Below are positions 52,019 to 59,621 of a stretch of DNA of 64,000 nucleotides, piece by piece. A program made the position numbers and the translations under genes. Each line of letters begins with the position of its first letter. The stretch's first letter is position 1. Source of the DNA: Acidobacteriota bacterium (GTDB lineage Bacteria; Acidobacteriota; Thermoanaerobaculia; UBA5066; Gp7-AA6); NCBI GenBank assembly GCA_027307335.1, contig DAHUXD010000013.1, positions 1-64,000 of the forward strand. The letters are read 5' to 3'. The notes beneath the pieces were generated by a model. That model did no database searches. It had not been told where the DNA came from and saw only the letters and a program-made list of their open reading frames with translations.

Positions 52019-52046
52019 ATGATACAAGAATCCTTCGCGAAGTCCA
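52019..52046 (-). promoter_or_regulatory. Sigma-70 promoter of the DksA-like gene
   Basis: On the minus strand TGGACT (52046-52041) and TATCAT (52024-52019) are 16 bases apart, giving a leader of about 60 bases. Confidence 0.55.
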
Positions 52047-52060
52047 GACGTCTCCGTGAC

Positions 52061-53026
52061 TTAACGCACTTTTTGCGACTTCGCTCTTTCGCGTTCCCAG
52101 AGGAATTTTCGGGACACTCCGAGGCGTTTTGCGGCCAGCGAGCGGTTGCCGCCGGCGCGCCGCACTGTCTCCGCGATGAACGCATCGGTCAGCTGCTTGA
52201 GCGTCCAGCGGTCCTGGATCGCGGTCTCGAGCAGCGACTCCGGAGCGCCGAGCGCTCCGGCCGGCAGGTCCTCCGGTCCGATCTCCGCGCCGCCCGCGCC
52301 GAGCACCGCCTTCTCGACCACGTGCGCGAGCTCGCGAACGTTTCCCGGCCACGGATGCCGCGCGAGCGTCGCCTCGGCCTCCTCCGTGAAGCGGCGCGCC
52401 GGCCGCGCGTAGGCGCGCGCCGCCCGGCGCAGGAAGCCGCGCGCGAGCGGCAGGACGTCCTCGCGCCGGTCCCGGAGGCGAGGCAGCCGGATCGACACGA
52501 CGTCGATGCGATAGAAAAAGTCGTCCCGGAAGGCCCCCTTCTCCACGAGCGTCGCCAGGTCCCGCCGCGACGACACGACGAGGCGAGCGCGGAACGGATG
52601 CGAGGCGACGCCGGCGAGCCTCCGGAAACTCTTCTCCTGCAGCACGCGCAGGAACTTCGCCTGCGCGGCCGGCGACAGCGACGACACCTCGTCGAGATAG
52701 ACGGTGCCGGCCTCGGCGACTTCCAGGAGGCCCCGCTTGGACGCAATCGCGCCGGTGAAGGCTCCCCGCTCGTGGCCGAAGAGCTCGCTCTCGAAGAGCT
52801 CGTCCGAGAGGTTCGCCGCGTCGACCCGGACGAAGGGACTGGCCGAACGGTTCGAGACGTCGTGGAGCGCCCGGGCGAGGCGGTCCTTGCCGGTGCCGCT
52901 CTCGCCGAGGATCAGGATCGTCGAGGGCGAGTCGACGGCCCGGCCGAGCGCGTCGATCTCCCGCGCGAGGGCCTTGTTCCGGGTCGGGAAATGCGACCGG
53001 AGGGAAGAAGCCCTCTTTTCCGCCAT
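52061..53026 (-). CDS. Receiver-less sigma-54 activator (PspF-like)
   Basis: 321 residues, ATG at 53026. Begins almost directly with the AAA+ domain: GESGTGKDRLARALHDVSNR, SELFGHERGAFTGAIASKRG with the GAFTGA loop, GTVYLDEVSSLSPAAQAKFL Walker B, FFYRIDVVSIRLPRLRDRRE, HPWPGNVRELAHVVEKAVLG. C-terminal Fis HTH: VRRAGGNRSLAAKRLGVSRK. It lacks a phospho-receiver, so activity must be set by another protein or by level, as in PspF. Last gene of the rplU-rsfS run, 8 bp after rsfS. Confidence 0.93.
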   Translation of the reverse strand: MAEKRASSLRSHFPTRNKALAREIDALGRAVDSPSTILILGESGTGKDRLARALHDVSNRSASPFVRVDAANLSDELFESELFGHERGAFTGAIASKRGLLEVAEAGTVYLDEVSSLSPAAQAKFLRVLQEKSFRRLAGVASHPFRARLVVSSRRDLATLVEKGAFRDDFFYRIDVVSIRLPRLRDRREDVLPLARGFLRRAARAYARPARRFTEEAEATLARHPWPGNVRELAHVVEKAVLGAGGAEIGPEDLPAGALGAPESLLETAIQDRWTLKQLTDAFIAETVRRAGGNRSLAAKRLGVSRKFLWERERAKSQKVR

Positions 53027-53034
53027 GGATGCGG

Positions 53035-53424
53035 CTAATCCGGCCGCTGACTCACGTCCGGCGGCGTCGAGCCGCCGCTGCGAAAAACTCCGGTCTCGTT
53101 CGGGGCGTCGCCCCAGAGCCGCTCGAGCGCATAGAAGCGACGCGCCTCCTCCTGGAAGACGTGGAAGACGACGTCGCCGTAGTCCATCAGGATCCAGTTG
53201 GCCGTCCGCAGGCCCTCGACGGAGCTCGCGGGCCCGAGCTTCTCGGTGATGGCCTCGGCGATGGCGCGGGCCTGACGGTCGGAGCTCGCCGTCGACAGGA
53301 CGAAATAGTCCGCCATCGTCGTCAGGTCGGTCAGGTTGAAGACGAGGACCGCGGCGGCTTTGCGGTCGAGCGCCGCGGTGAGACCTTCCCGGACCTTGTC
53401 CCGGGACGAGAGGCCGGGATTCAA
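53035..53424 (-). CDS. rsfS: Ribosome silencing factor
   Basis: 129 residues, ATG at 53424 overlapping the nadD stop (ATGA). Core of the DUF143/RsfS family: AAAVLVFNLTDLTTMADYFV, LSTASSDRQARAIAEAITEK, ANWILMDYGDVVFHVFQEEA, RRFYALERLWGDAP. It binds uL14 on the 50S subunit and blocks subunit joining under starvation. The C-terminal 20 residues (FRSGGSTPPDVSQRPD) are an extension encoded by a GC palindrome (GGCGGC-GTCGA-GCCGCC near 53060) rather than conserved sequence. Confidence 0.95.
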   Translation of the reverse strand: MNPGLSSRDKVREGLTAALDRKAAAVLVFNLTDLTTMADYFVLSTASSDRQARAIAEAITEKLGPASSVEGLRTANWILMDYGDVVFHVFQEEARRFYALERLWGDAPNETGVFRSGGSTPPDVSQRPD

Positions 53425-54029
53425 CGCTGGGACATCCCGGGCTTGTAGAGACCCTGCTTCGTCATGTACTCCGCGACCGGCCCCGGAACCTTTCCCCCGA
53501 TGCTCCTGCCCTCCGCCAGCGCGTTCCGGACGTCCGTCGCGGAGATTTTAACCGATCCCGCGTCGAAAACGGACAGGCGATCGGCAAGTCCAGGGACGAC
53601 CGGGACGCGGACGTTCGCGCCGGCGAACGGCTCGCGCTGGAAGGCGGCGATCCGCGCGATCGAGAGGATCGCCTCGGGCTCCCGCCACCGGTCGAAGCCC
53701 GCGAGGATGTCGGTGCCCATGAGGAGCCACAGTTCGTCGTCCGGGTGGCGGGCGGCGACCGCGCGCAGCGTGTCGATCGTGTAGGAGGGCGGCTCCCGGT
53801 CGAGCTCTTCGAGGTCGATCGACCAGTCGGGCCGGCCCTCGAGCGCGAGCGCGAGCATCGCGACGCGGTGCCGCGCGTCCGTGGGCTTCGTGTCTCCCTT
53901 GTGCGGCGAGAGCCGGGCGGGGACGTAGAAGACCCGCCGGAGCTGAAACTTCATGGCCGCCGCCTCGACGGGCAGCAGGTGACCGAAGTGGACCGGGTCG
54001 AAAGTTCCCCCGAAGACGCCGATGCGCAT
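53421..54029 (-). CDS. nadD: Nicotinate-nucleotide adenylyltransferase
   Basis: 202 residues, ATG at 54029. Nucleotidyltransferase signature GVFGGTFDPVHFGHLLPVEA with the HxGH-type histidines, VFYVPARLSPHKGDTKP, SYTIDTLRAV, LWLLMGTDILAGFDRWREPE and a C-terminal ISATDVRNALAEGRSIGGKV. It makes deamido-NAD from nicotinate mononucleotide and ATP. In the conserved obgE-nadD-rsfS order with 8 bp and -4 bp spacing. Confidence 0.97.
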   Translation of the reverse strand: MRIGVFGGTFDPVHFGHLLPVEAAAMKFQLRRVFYVPARLSPHKGDTKPTDARHRVAMLALALEGRPDWSIDLEELDREPPSYTIDTLRAVAARHPDDELWLLMGTDILAGFDRWREPEAILSIARIAAFQREPFAGANVRVPVVPGLADRLSVFDAGSVKISATDVRNALAEGRSIGGKVPGPVAEYMTKQGLYKPGMSQR

Positions 54030-54037
54030 GCGGGAGG

Positions 54038-55081
54038 TTACTCCGCGCCGTCCCCGACAGGCTCGTCCGTCGCGATCGGGGCCGGCGCCGACGCCGCGAA
54101 CTCGTGGAAGAGGAAGCCGACGAGCTCCTTCAATCCCGCCCCCGTCGCGGCCGAGATCTCGAGAAAAGGCCGTCCGCGCCGCTCGGCGGCGGCTCGGATC
54201 GAGGCGACCCGCTCGGGCGACGAGGCCGCGTCCATCTTCGACGCGACGACGACCCTGGGCCGGGCGGCGACCTCGGGCGAGAAGGCGGCGAGCTCCCGCT
54301 CGATCGACGCCACGTCCCGTTCGGCGTCCCCTTCCGCCGACGCGTCGACGAGGTGGCAGAGCAGGCGGCAGCGCTCGACGTGCTTGAGGAAGCGGATGCC
54401 GAGCCCCGCCCCGCGGTGCGCGCCCTCGATCAGCCCGGGGATGTCCGCGACGACGAGTGTGCGCGTGTCGTGATGGGACGTGACGACGCCGAGGTGCGGC
54501 ACGAGGGTCGTGAACGGGTAGTCGGCGATCTTCGGCTTCGCCGCGGAGATCGCGGCGATGAGCGTGGACTTGCCGGCGTTCGGGAATCCGACGATCGCGA
54601 CGTCCGCCAGGAGCTTCAGCTCGATCGAGAGACGCCGCTCCTCGCCCGGCAGGCCCGGCTTCGCGAAGCGCGGCGCCTGGCGCGTCGGCGTCGCGAAGTG
54701 CTGGTTGCCCCAGCCGCCGTTGCCGCCCTTCACGAGCTTCACGCGCTCCCCCGCGCGGACGAGATCGGCGAGCCGCTCGCCGCTGTCGGCGTCGGTGACG
54801 ACCGAGCCGAGCGGCAGATGGACCTCGACGTCCTCTCCGGTCTTGCCGTGGCGGTTCGATCCCATGCCGTGCTCGCCCCGGCCGGCGCGGAAGCGGTTCT
54901 GGTGTCGAAGGTGGTAGAGCGTGTTGTAGGCGGGGTCCGCGACCGCCCAGACCGAGCCGCCGTGGCCGCCGTCGCCGCCCGAGGGTCCGCCCCGGGGAAC
55001 GAATTTCTCCCGCCGGAAGGCGACGCAGCCGTTGCCGCCGTCGCCCGCCTTGACCTCGATTTCAGCCGAATCGATGAACAT
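54038..55081 (-). CDS. obgE: GTPase ObgE/CgtA
   Basis: 347 residues, ATG at 55081. Glycine-rich Obg fold 1-158 ([31 protein letters not shown]), then the GTPase domain: G1 [11 protein letters not shown]2 [12 protein letters not shown]3 [19 protein letters not shown]4 VASKMDAA. Involved in late 50S assembly and stringent response. No long C-terminal OCT domain. The 56-bp spacer to rpmA is filled by a REP-like palindrome. Confidence 0.97.
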   Translation of the reverse strand: MFIDSAEIEVKAGDGGNGCVAFRREKFVPRGGPSGGDGGHGGSVWAVADPAYNTLYHLRHQNRFRAGRGEHGMGSNRHGKTGEDVEVHLPLGSVVTDADSGERLADLVRAGERVKLVKGGNGGWGNQHFATPTRQAPRFAKPGLPGEERRLSIELKLLADVAIVGFPNAGKSTLIAAISAAKPKIADYPFTTLVPHLGVVTSHHDTRTLVVADIPGLIEGAHRGAGLGIRFLKHVERCRLLCHLVDASAEGDAERDVASIERELAAFSPEVAARPRVVVASKMDAASSPERVASIRAAAERRGRPFLEISAATGAGLKELVGFLFHEFAASAPAPIATDEPVGDGAE

Positions 55082-55093
55082 GGGACCGACGCT

Positions 55094-55141
55094 GTAGGGG
55101 CGGCGCTTGCCCCCGCGGGCGGCCGCGAGGGCCGCCCCTAC
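55094..55141. repeat. REP-like palindrome, copy 2 (supplies the rpmA stop)
   Basis: 48 bp, GTAGGGGCGG to CCGCCCCTAC, with the same interior as 21636-21687. On the minus strand its right-hand CTA is the rpmA TAG stop. It fills the rpmA-obgE spacer and could fold in the polycistronic mRNA. Confidence 0.8.
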
Positions 55142-55398
55142 GAGGCGAGGGGCTCGACGGAGATGTGGCGGCCGAGGCGTCCCTTGTCGTGGAAGCGGAC
55201 GGTTCCCGTGACCTTGGCGAAGAGCGTGTCGTCCTTGCCGCGGCCGACGTTGACGCCCGGAAAGAACTTGGTGCCGCGCTGGCGGACGATGATCGAGCCG
55301 CCGGGGACGACCTGGCCGGAAAAGACCTTCACGCCGAGCCGCTGCGAGTTCGAGTCGCGGCCGTTGCGGGAGGAACCCTGACCTTTCTTGTGTGCCAT
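55138..55398 (-). CDS. rpmA: Ribosomal protein bL27
   Basis: 86 residues, ATG at 55398. [20 protein letters not shown] followed by [40 protein letters not shown] and [20 protein letters not shown], the complete protein. Its stop lies in the REP-like palindrome. Confidence 0.98.
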   Translation of the reverse strand: MAHKKGQGSSRNGRDSNSQRLGVKVFSGQVVPGGSIIVRQRGTKFFPGVNVGRGKDDTLFAKVTGTVRFHDKGRLGRHISVEPLAS

Positions 55399-55408
55399 CG
55401 GATCCTCC

Positions 55409-55735
55409 CTAGCCCTCGATCGCCTCGATCCGGACCTGGATCATGGTCTGCCGGTGGCCCTTCGTGCGGCGGTACTGCTTGGTCCGCTTCTTCTTGAAGA
55501 CGAGGACCTTGCGCGTCCGGATCTCGCCGAGGACCTTCGCCTGGACGGTGACGCCCTTCAGCGCGTCGGCGCCCGTGCGCACGTTGCCGTCGCCGGAGAC
55601 GAGGATGACGCTGCCGCCCGAGAGCGCGAGCGTCTCGCCCTTCTTGATCTTCTCGCCGGCGGGCCGCTCGATGCGGACGACATCCCCCGCGGCGACCTTC
55701 AGCTGCTTTCCGCCGGAGCGGACGATCGCGTACAT
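55409..55735 (-). CDS. rplU: Ribosomal protein bL21
   Basis: 108 residues, ATG at 55735. [73 protein letters not shown]. First gene of the rplU-rpmA-obgE-nadD-rsfS-sigma-54 activator run. Its promoter lies just upstream. Confidence 0.98.
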   Translation of the reverse strand: MYAIVRSGGKQLKVAAGDVVRIERPAGEKIKKGETLALSGGSVILVSGDGNVRTGADALKGVTVQAKVLGEIRTRKVLVFKKKRTKQYRRTKGHRQTMIQVRIEAIEG

Positions 55736-55746
55736 AAGAGCCGCGA

Positions 55747-55774
55747 ATCATAAGGGTTTTCGGCGCAAAGTCAA
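55747..55774 (-). promoter_or_regulatory. Sigma-70 promoter of the rplU operon
   Basis: On the minus strand TTGACT (55774-55769) and TATGAT (55752-55747) are 16 bases apart; only 11 bases lie between the -10 and the rplU ATG, so the leader is very short. Confidence 0.8.
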
Positions 55775-55810
55775 GCCCCAGCGGGCTCAGACACTTAGGT
55801 TCGGGCCGGG

Positions 55811-56239
55811 TCAGTCGTGGTCGATGGTGTCCGGGAGCTCGTTCTGGTCCTTCTTCCTCCGAGGGAAGTGGCGGGCGAGGACCGCGCCGACGCGCTCGAC
55901 GCCCGCGATGACTCCCTCGGTCAGCTTCCCCTCCCGGAAGTGCGCCTCCATGGCGGCGGCCACCTCCTTCCAGAAGTCCTCGCCGCACTTCTCGTGGATC
56001 GCGGTGTCGCCGAGGATCCGGAACCGCCGCGCGCGCGGCGCGAGATAGATGAGGACCCCGTTGCGCTCGGCCGTCTTCGTCATGCCGAGGAGGTGGAAGC
56101 GCCGGACCGCCCGCATCTCGAGATCCTTCGGCACGCGGCGCGTCACGTGGACGCGGATCTCGCCGGACGTCTGCTTCTCGGCGGCCGCGATGGCGGCGAC
56201 GATGCGGTCCGAGTCGAACTGCGCGAAGACCTTGGCCAC
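55811..56239 (-). CDS. TPM-domain (DUF477) protein, soluble
   Basis: 142 residues from GTG at 56239, with GGAGGAAG upstream; the longer frame runs back into the preceding gene's glycine-rich region in another phase. TPM fold: IVAAIAAAEKQTSGEIRVHV, RAVRRFHLLGMTKTAERNGV, LIYLAPRARRFRILGDTAIH, EKCGEDFWKEVAAAMEAHFR. No signal peptide or membrane helix. Second TPM protein of the lemA cluster, possibly a cytosolic partner. Confidence 0.82.
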   Translation of the reverse strand: MAKVFAQFDSDRIVAAIAAAEKQTSGEIRVHVTRRVPKDLEMRAVRRFHLLGMTKTAERNGVLIYLAPRARRFRILGDTAIHEKCGEDFWKEVAAAMEAHFREGKLTEGVIAGVERVGAVLARHFPRRKKDQNELPDTIDHD

Positions 56240-56309
56240 GGACTTCCTCCAGGGCACGGTCCGGGCGATGCCCGCCCCGTGCTTCAGGCGCGGCGTTCCC
56301 TCGCCGCGC

Positions 56310-57104
56310 TCACCAGCTCCCCGAGGCGCCGCCGCCGCCGAAGGAGCCGCCGCCACCCGAGAACCCGCCCCCGCCGAATCCACCGCCGCCCCCGAAACCG
56401 CCGCCGCCAAATCCTCCGCCGATGAAGGGTCCGCCGAACCCGCCCCACCATCCGCCGCCGCCGTGCGTCCGGAAGCGGCTCCGCCGGAAGATCATGGGAA
56501 GAACGAAAAAGATCCCGAAGAAGATCGCCATCGTCAGGCACGAGCCGAACTGGTCGTTGTGCCGACGCTTCCCCTCGTCGACGGTGCGGCCCGTCCCCTT
56601 GTACTCGCCTTTGACGGCGGCCATCATCGCGCTCGCGCCGGCGACGATGCCACCCGGGAAATCGCCCGAGCGGAAGCGCGGGACGATCTCGTCCTGGATG
56701 ATGCGATTGGCGATCGCGTCGGGGAGCGGTCCCTCGAGCCCGTAGCCGACCTCGATGCGGACCTTCCGGTCCTCGGTGAAGACGAAGAGGATCGCCCCGT
56801 TGTCTTCCTTCTTCTGCCCCGCTCCCCACTTCTGCGCCGCGCGGATCGTGAAGTCCTCGAGGGTGAAGCCCTCCGGGATCTTCCGGTCGACCCAGACGAG
56901 GAGCTGGTCGGAGGTGTCCCGCTCGAACTGCTCCAGTCGGGCGTTCAGCGCCTCGGCCTCGCCGGGACCGAAGACGCCGGCGCGGTCCGTGACGTACCGC
57001 TGCGGCTTCTCCGGGATGAGCGCGTCGTAGCGGTCGCCGAGCGCGGCGGCCGCGATGAGCGCGACCGCGAACGCCGCGAGAACGACCGCCCTGTGACGGG
57101 CCAC
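56310..57104 (-). CDS. TPM-domain membrane protein, YgcG-like
   Basis: 264 residues, GTG at 57104. Signal-anchor HRAVVLAAFAVALIAAAALG, then the extracytoplasmic TPM domain (RYVTDRAGVFGPGEAEALNA, QLLVWVDRKIPEGFTLEDFT, AILFVFTEDRKVRIEVGYGL, PDAIANRIIQDEIVPRFRSG), a transmembrane helix near 195-215 and a long glycine-rich tail ending in SGSW. LemA and TPM proteins are often adjacent; roles are unclear, with photosystem II repair known only for plant TLP18.3. Confidence 0.9.
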   Translation of the reverse strand: MARHRAVVLAAFAVALIAAAALGDRYDALIPEKPQRYVTDRAGVFGPGEAEALNARLEQFERDTSDQLLVWVDRKIPEGFTLEDFTIRAAQKWGAGQKKEDNGAILFVFTEDRKVRIEVGYGLEGPLPDAIANRIIQDEIVPRFRSGDFPGGIVAGASAMMAAVKGEYKGTGRTVDEGKRRHNDQFGSCLTMAIFFGIFFVLPMIFRRSRFRTHGGGGWWGGFGGPFIGGGFGGGGFGGGGGFGGGGFSGGGGSFGGGGASGSW

Positions 57105-57140
57105 GCGCGCTCGCCTGCCTCCCGCCTCTCCCGGCCCGCG

Positions 57141-57788
57141 CTACTTCGCGGGCGCCGGCGCCGCCGTCGGCGCCGCGTTGCCGAAGTTGAACTGGACCTT
57201 CGGCGCCTGCTCCGCGCCCGGAGTCGTCGCCTTGAAGTACGGCCGCTCCTTGAACCCGAACATCTGGCCGATGAAGTTCGTCGGGAAGCGCTTCAGGACG
57301 GTGTTGTACTGCTGCGCGGAGTCGTTGAACCGGCCGCGCGCGACCGTGATCCGGTTCTCGGTCCCCTCGAGCTGCGCCTGGAGGTCGCGGAAGTTCTGGT
57401 TGGCGCGGAGCTCGGGGTAACGCTCCGAGACGACGAGGAGCCGCTGCAGCGCGGAGCCCAGCTGGTCCTGCGCCGCCTGGTAGCGGGCGAGCGTCTCGGG
57501 ATCCGTGGGCGCCTTGCCGGGGGTGACCGTGGCCCGACCGACCGACGCGCGCGCCTCGGTGACGGCGGTCAGCGTCTCCTTCTCGAAGTTCGCCGCGCCC
57601 TGCACCGTCTGCACGAGGTTGGGGATCAGGTCGGCGCGGCGCTGATACTGGTTCTCGACCTCGGACCACTGCTTGTCCACGTCCTGCCCGAGGGTCACGA
57701 GCTTGTTGTAGGTGCCGGCGAACGAGATCGCGCAGATCACGACGACGACCAGGAGAATCCCGAGGCACCCGAGTGCGAGCTTACCCAT
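57141..57788 (-). CDS. lemA: LemA family protein
   Basis: 215 residues, ATG at 57788 with AGGAGGATTGGC upstream. N-terminal membrane helix LGCLGILLVVVVICAISFAG, then the LemA helical bundle: YNKLVTLGQDVDKQWSEVEN, QYQRRADLIPNLVQTVQGAA, LLVVSERYPELRANQNFRDL, QAQLEGTENRITVARGRFND, FPTNFIGQMFGFKERPYFKA. Alanine/proline-rich tail. First gene of the lemA-TPM-TPM run; family role is unknown. Confidence 0.95.
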   Translation of the reverse strand: MGKLALGCLGILLVVVVICAISFAGTYNKLVTLGQDVDKQWSEVENQYQRRADLIPNLVQTVQGAANFEKETLTAVTEARASVGRATVTPGKAPTDPETLARYQAAQDQLGSALQRLLVVSERYPELRANQNFRDLQAQLEGTENRITVARGRFNDSAQQYNTVLKRFPTNFIGQMFGFKERPYFKATTPGAEQAPKVQFNFGNAAPTAAPAPAK

Positions 57789-57821
57789 GCCAATCCTCCT
57801 TAGACGCGCGTGCGAAGCACG

Positions 57822-57901
57822 CTCCACCTTGAAACCCTCTCGCTCCGGGAGAGGGTAGGGTGAGGGGCGTCCCTTCGCCGGCTGTCATCGTTCGGGTGGA
57901 G
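57822..57901. repeat. Intergenic inverted-repeat element upstream of lemA
   Basis: CTCCACC (57822-57828) and GGTGGAG (57895-57901) bound a segment holding CCCTCTC-n7-GAGAGGG (57835-57855) and GGGTGAGGGGCG. Similar CTC-hairpin plus GGTGAGGGG blocks occur at 37828-37920. Possible MITE-like or REP-like sequence. Confidence 0.45.
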
Positions 57902-57932
57902 TCTACAGGAGGATCGAAGGGTGACCGGGAGC

Positions 57933-58451
57933 TCAGTCCCCGCCCGAGGCGATCCGCGCGAGGACCCTGGGCGGCAGGAGCGCGCGCAGCGACCCTGGCC
58001 CCGAGCCGTCCCACTCGACGCGCGCGACCGCCGCCTTCTTCATCGGAATCGCGTGACCGCCCCGGCCGAGAACGAGCCGGCCGAGGAGGGCCCCCATGTG
58101 GGGCTCGTGGCCGACCAGGAGCACCGACTCGACGCGCTCCGCCCGAACCTCCTCGAGGATCTCGGCGGGATCGCGGTCGGGCTCGAGCGCGGCGGTCTCG
58201 CGGAGGCGTCCGGAGAGCTTCAGGGCGCGCGCCGCGGGCTCCGCCGTCTGACGCGCCCGCGCGTAGGGCGACGTGAGCACGAGTTCGATGCCCGGCTCGA
58301 GGGCGGCGAGACCGCGCGCCACTTCCCGAGCGCGCTTGTGCCCGTCCTCGGTCAGCGTCCGGTCGGCGTCGCGTCCCGACGAAGCCCGCTCCTCGGCGGC
58401 CGCATGGCGCAGGAGCCAGATCTCCACGGCCGCCCAGTTTAGCGCGCTCAT
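57933..58451 (-). CDS. sixA: SixA-type phosphohistidine phosphatase
   Basis: 172 residues from ATG at 58451 (GTG at 58427 is an alternative that begins directly at VEIWLLRHA). RHG motif LLRHAAAEE provides the catalytic histidine; LTEDGHKRAREVARGL, SPYARARQTAEPAARAL and LLVGHEPHMGALLG supply the other histidine and arginine. It removes phosphate from phosphohistidine proteins such as HPt or NPr. The ATG is at the edge of a 16-bp inverted repeat. Confidence 0.9.
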   Translation of the reverse strand: MSALNWAAVEIWLLRHAAAEERASSGRDADRTLTEDGHKRAREVARGLAALEPGIELVLTSPYARARQTAEPAARALKLSGRLRETAALEPDRDPAEILEEVRAERVESVLLVGHEPHMGALLGRLVLGRGGHAIPMKKAAVARVEWDGSGPGSLRALLPPRVLARIASGGD

Positions 58452-58512
58452 GGGGTCAGGTCTCTCACGGAGTCGAGTCAACAAAAGATTCACCAATGAG
58501 AGACCTGACCCC
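58452..58512. repeat. 16-bp inverted repeat flanking the sixA / kinase intergenic gap
   Basis: GGGGTCAGGTCTCTCA (58452-58467) and its exact complement (58497-58512), 29 bases apart. Similar GGGGTCAGGTCT palindromes are a common dispersed repeat in several phyla. It occupies almost the whole divergent gap and must include both genes' control regions. Confidence 0.85.
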
Positions 58513-58526
58513 GATATCCTTGACGA

Positions 58527-59570
58527 GTGGCGCTCTCGACGGGCGAACAGCTCGGGCCTTACGAGATCCTGGCGCCCCTCGGCAAGGGCGGGATGGGCGA
58601 GGTGTATCGCGCCCGCGACAACCGCCTGCGGCGCGAAGTCGCGCTGAAGCTCCTCCTCGACGCGGCCGCCAACGACCAGGACAGCCTCCGCCGCTTCGAG
58701 CGCGAGACGCGGGCGGTCGCGACCCTGAATCACCCGTCGATCCTGGCGATCCACGACACGGGCACCCACCGGGCCGTGCCCTACGCCGTCACCGAGCTCC
58801 TCCAGGGCGAGACGCTCGCGGAGCGCCTGCGCGGCGGTCCGGTCCACCCCGAAAAGGCCGTCGAGATCGCGTGCCAGGTCGCCGAGGGCCTCGCCGCCGC
58901 GCACGGGAAGGGGATCATTCACCGGGACATCAAGCCCGACAACATCTTCCTGACGAACGAGGGGCGAGCGAAGATCCTCGACTTCGGCATCGCGCGCATC
59001 GAGCAGCCGGCGCGGACCGCCGGGCTCTCGGGCGACACGATCACCGGCCGGCGCGGCTCGAGCTCGCAGTTCCTCGTCGGCACCGCGGGCTACATGTCGC
59101 CCGAGCAGGTGCGGGGCAAGGCGATCGACGCACGGACCGACGTGTTCTCCCTCGGCGCCACGTTCTTCGAGATGCTCACCGGACGCCGCGCGTTCTCCCG
59201 GGACAGCCCGGTCGAGACGCTCGGCTCCGTGCTGCGGGACGACCCGCGCAAGTTCCCGGAGGCGGAGAAGATCCCGGAGTCGATCCGCGTGTTCGTGTTC
59301 CGCTGCCTCGAGAAGGATCCGGCCGACCGCTACCAGTCCGCCTCGGACCTGGTCCTCGACCTGCGCGCGTACCAGGCCGAGCGGATCTCCCGCGCCGCCG
59401 AGCGCGTCACGTTCCGGTCCGAGCCGCCCTGGAAGCACCGCCGGACGCGCGTGCTCCTGCGCACGGTCGGCGCGATCGTGCTCACGATCGCCGCGTTCTG
59501 GGCCGGCTCCTGCTGGGAGCACGGACGGCACGGATCGATCACGGTGCGCGGGAACCCGTCCGCCCGCTGA
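58527..59570 (+). CDS. Membrane-anchored Ser/Thr protein kinase
   Basis: 347 residues, GTG at 58527. Hanks-type kinase: YEILAPLGKGGMGEVYRARD glycine loop, K41 in EVALKLLL, HRDIKPDNIFLT catalytic loop, DFGIARIE magnesium loop, GTAGYMSPEQVRGKAIDART (APE-like SPE), and FVFRCLEKDPADRYQSASDL. The C-terminal part has one transmembrane helix (LLRTVGAIVLTIAAFWAGSC) and a short outer tail, without PASTA or TPR repeats. It phosphorylates unknown targets. Divergent from sixA across the inverted repeat. Confidence 0.94.
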   Translation: MALSTGEQLGPYEILAPLGKGGMGEVYRARDNRLRREVALKLLLDAAANDQDSLRRFERETRAVATLNHPSILAIHDTGTHRAVPYAVTELLQGETLAERLRGGPVHPEKAVEIACQVAEGLAAAHGKGIIHRDIKPDNIFLTNEGRAKILDFGIARIEQPARTAGLSGDTITGRRGSSSQFLVGTAGYMSPEQVRGKAIDARTDVFSLGATFFEMLTGRRAFSRDSPVETLGSVLRDDPRKFPEAEKIPESIRVFVFRCLEKDPADRYQSASDLVLDLRAYQAERISRAAERVTFRSEPPWKHRRTRVLLRTVGAIVLTIAAFWAGSCWEHGRHGSITVRGNPSAR

Positions 59571-59601
59571 TCCCGGGAATCCGGCAAGCTTCTTGAATCT
59601 C

Positions 59602-59621
59602 CCGTTTGCCATGGCAAACGG
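59602..59621. promoter_or_regulatory. 20-bp palindrome centred on the PLD start codon
   Basis: CCGTTTGCCATGGCAAACGG, a perfect palindrome, with the candidate ATG at 59611 at its centre. It could be an operator or sequester the start codon in the mRNA. Confidence 0.55.
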
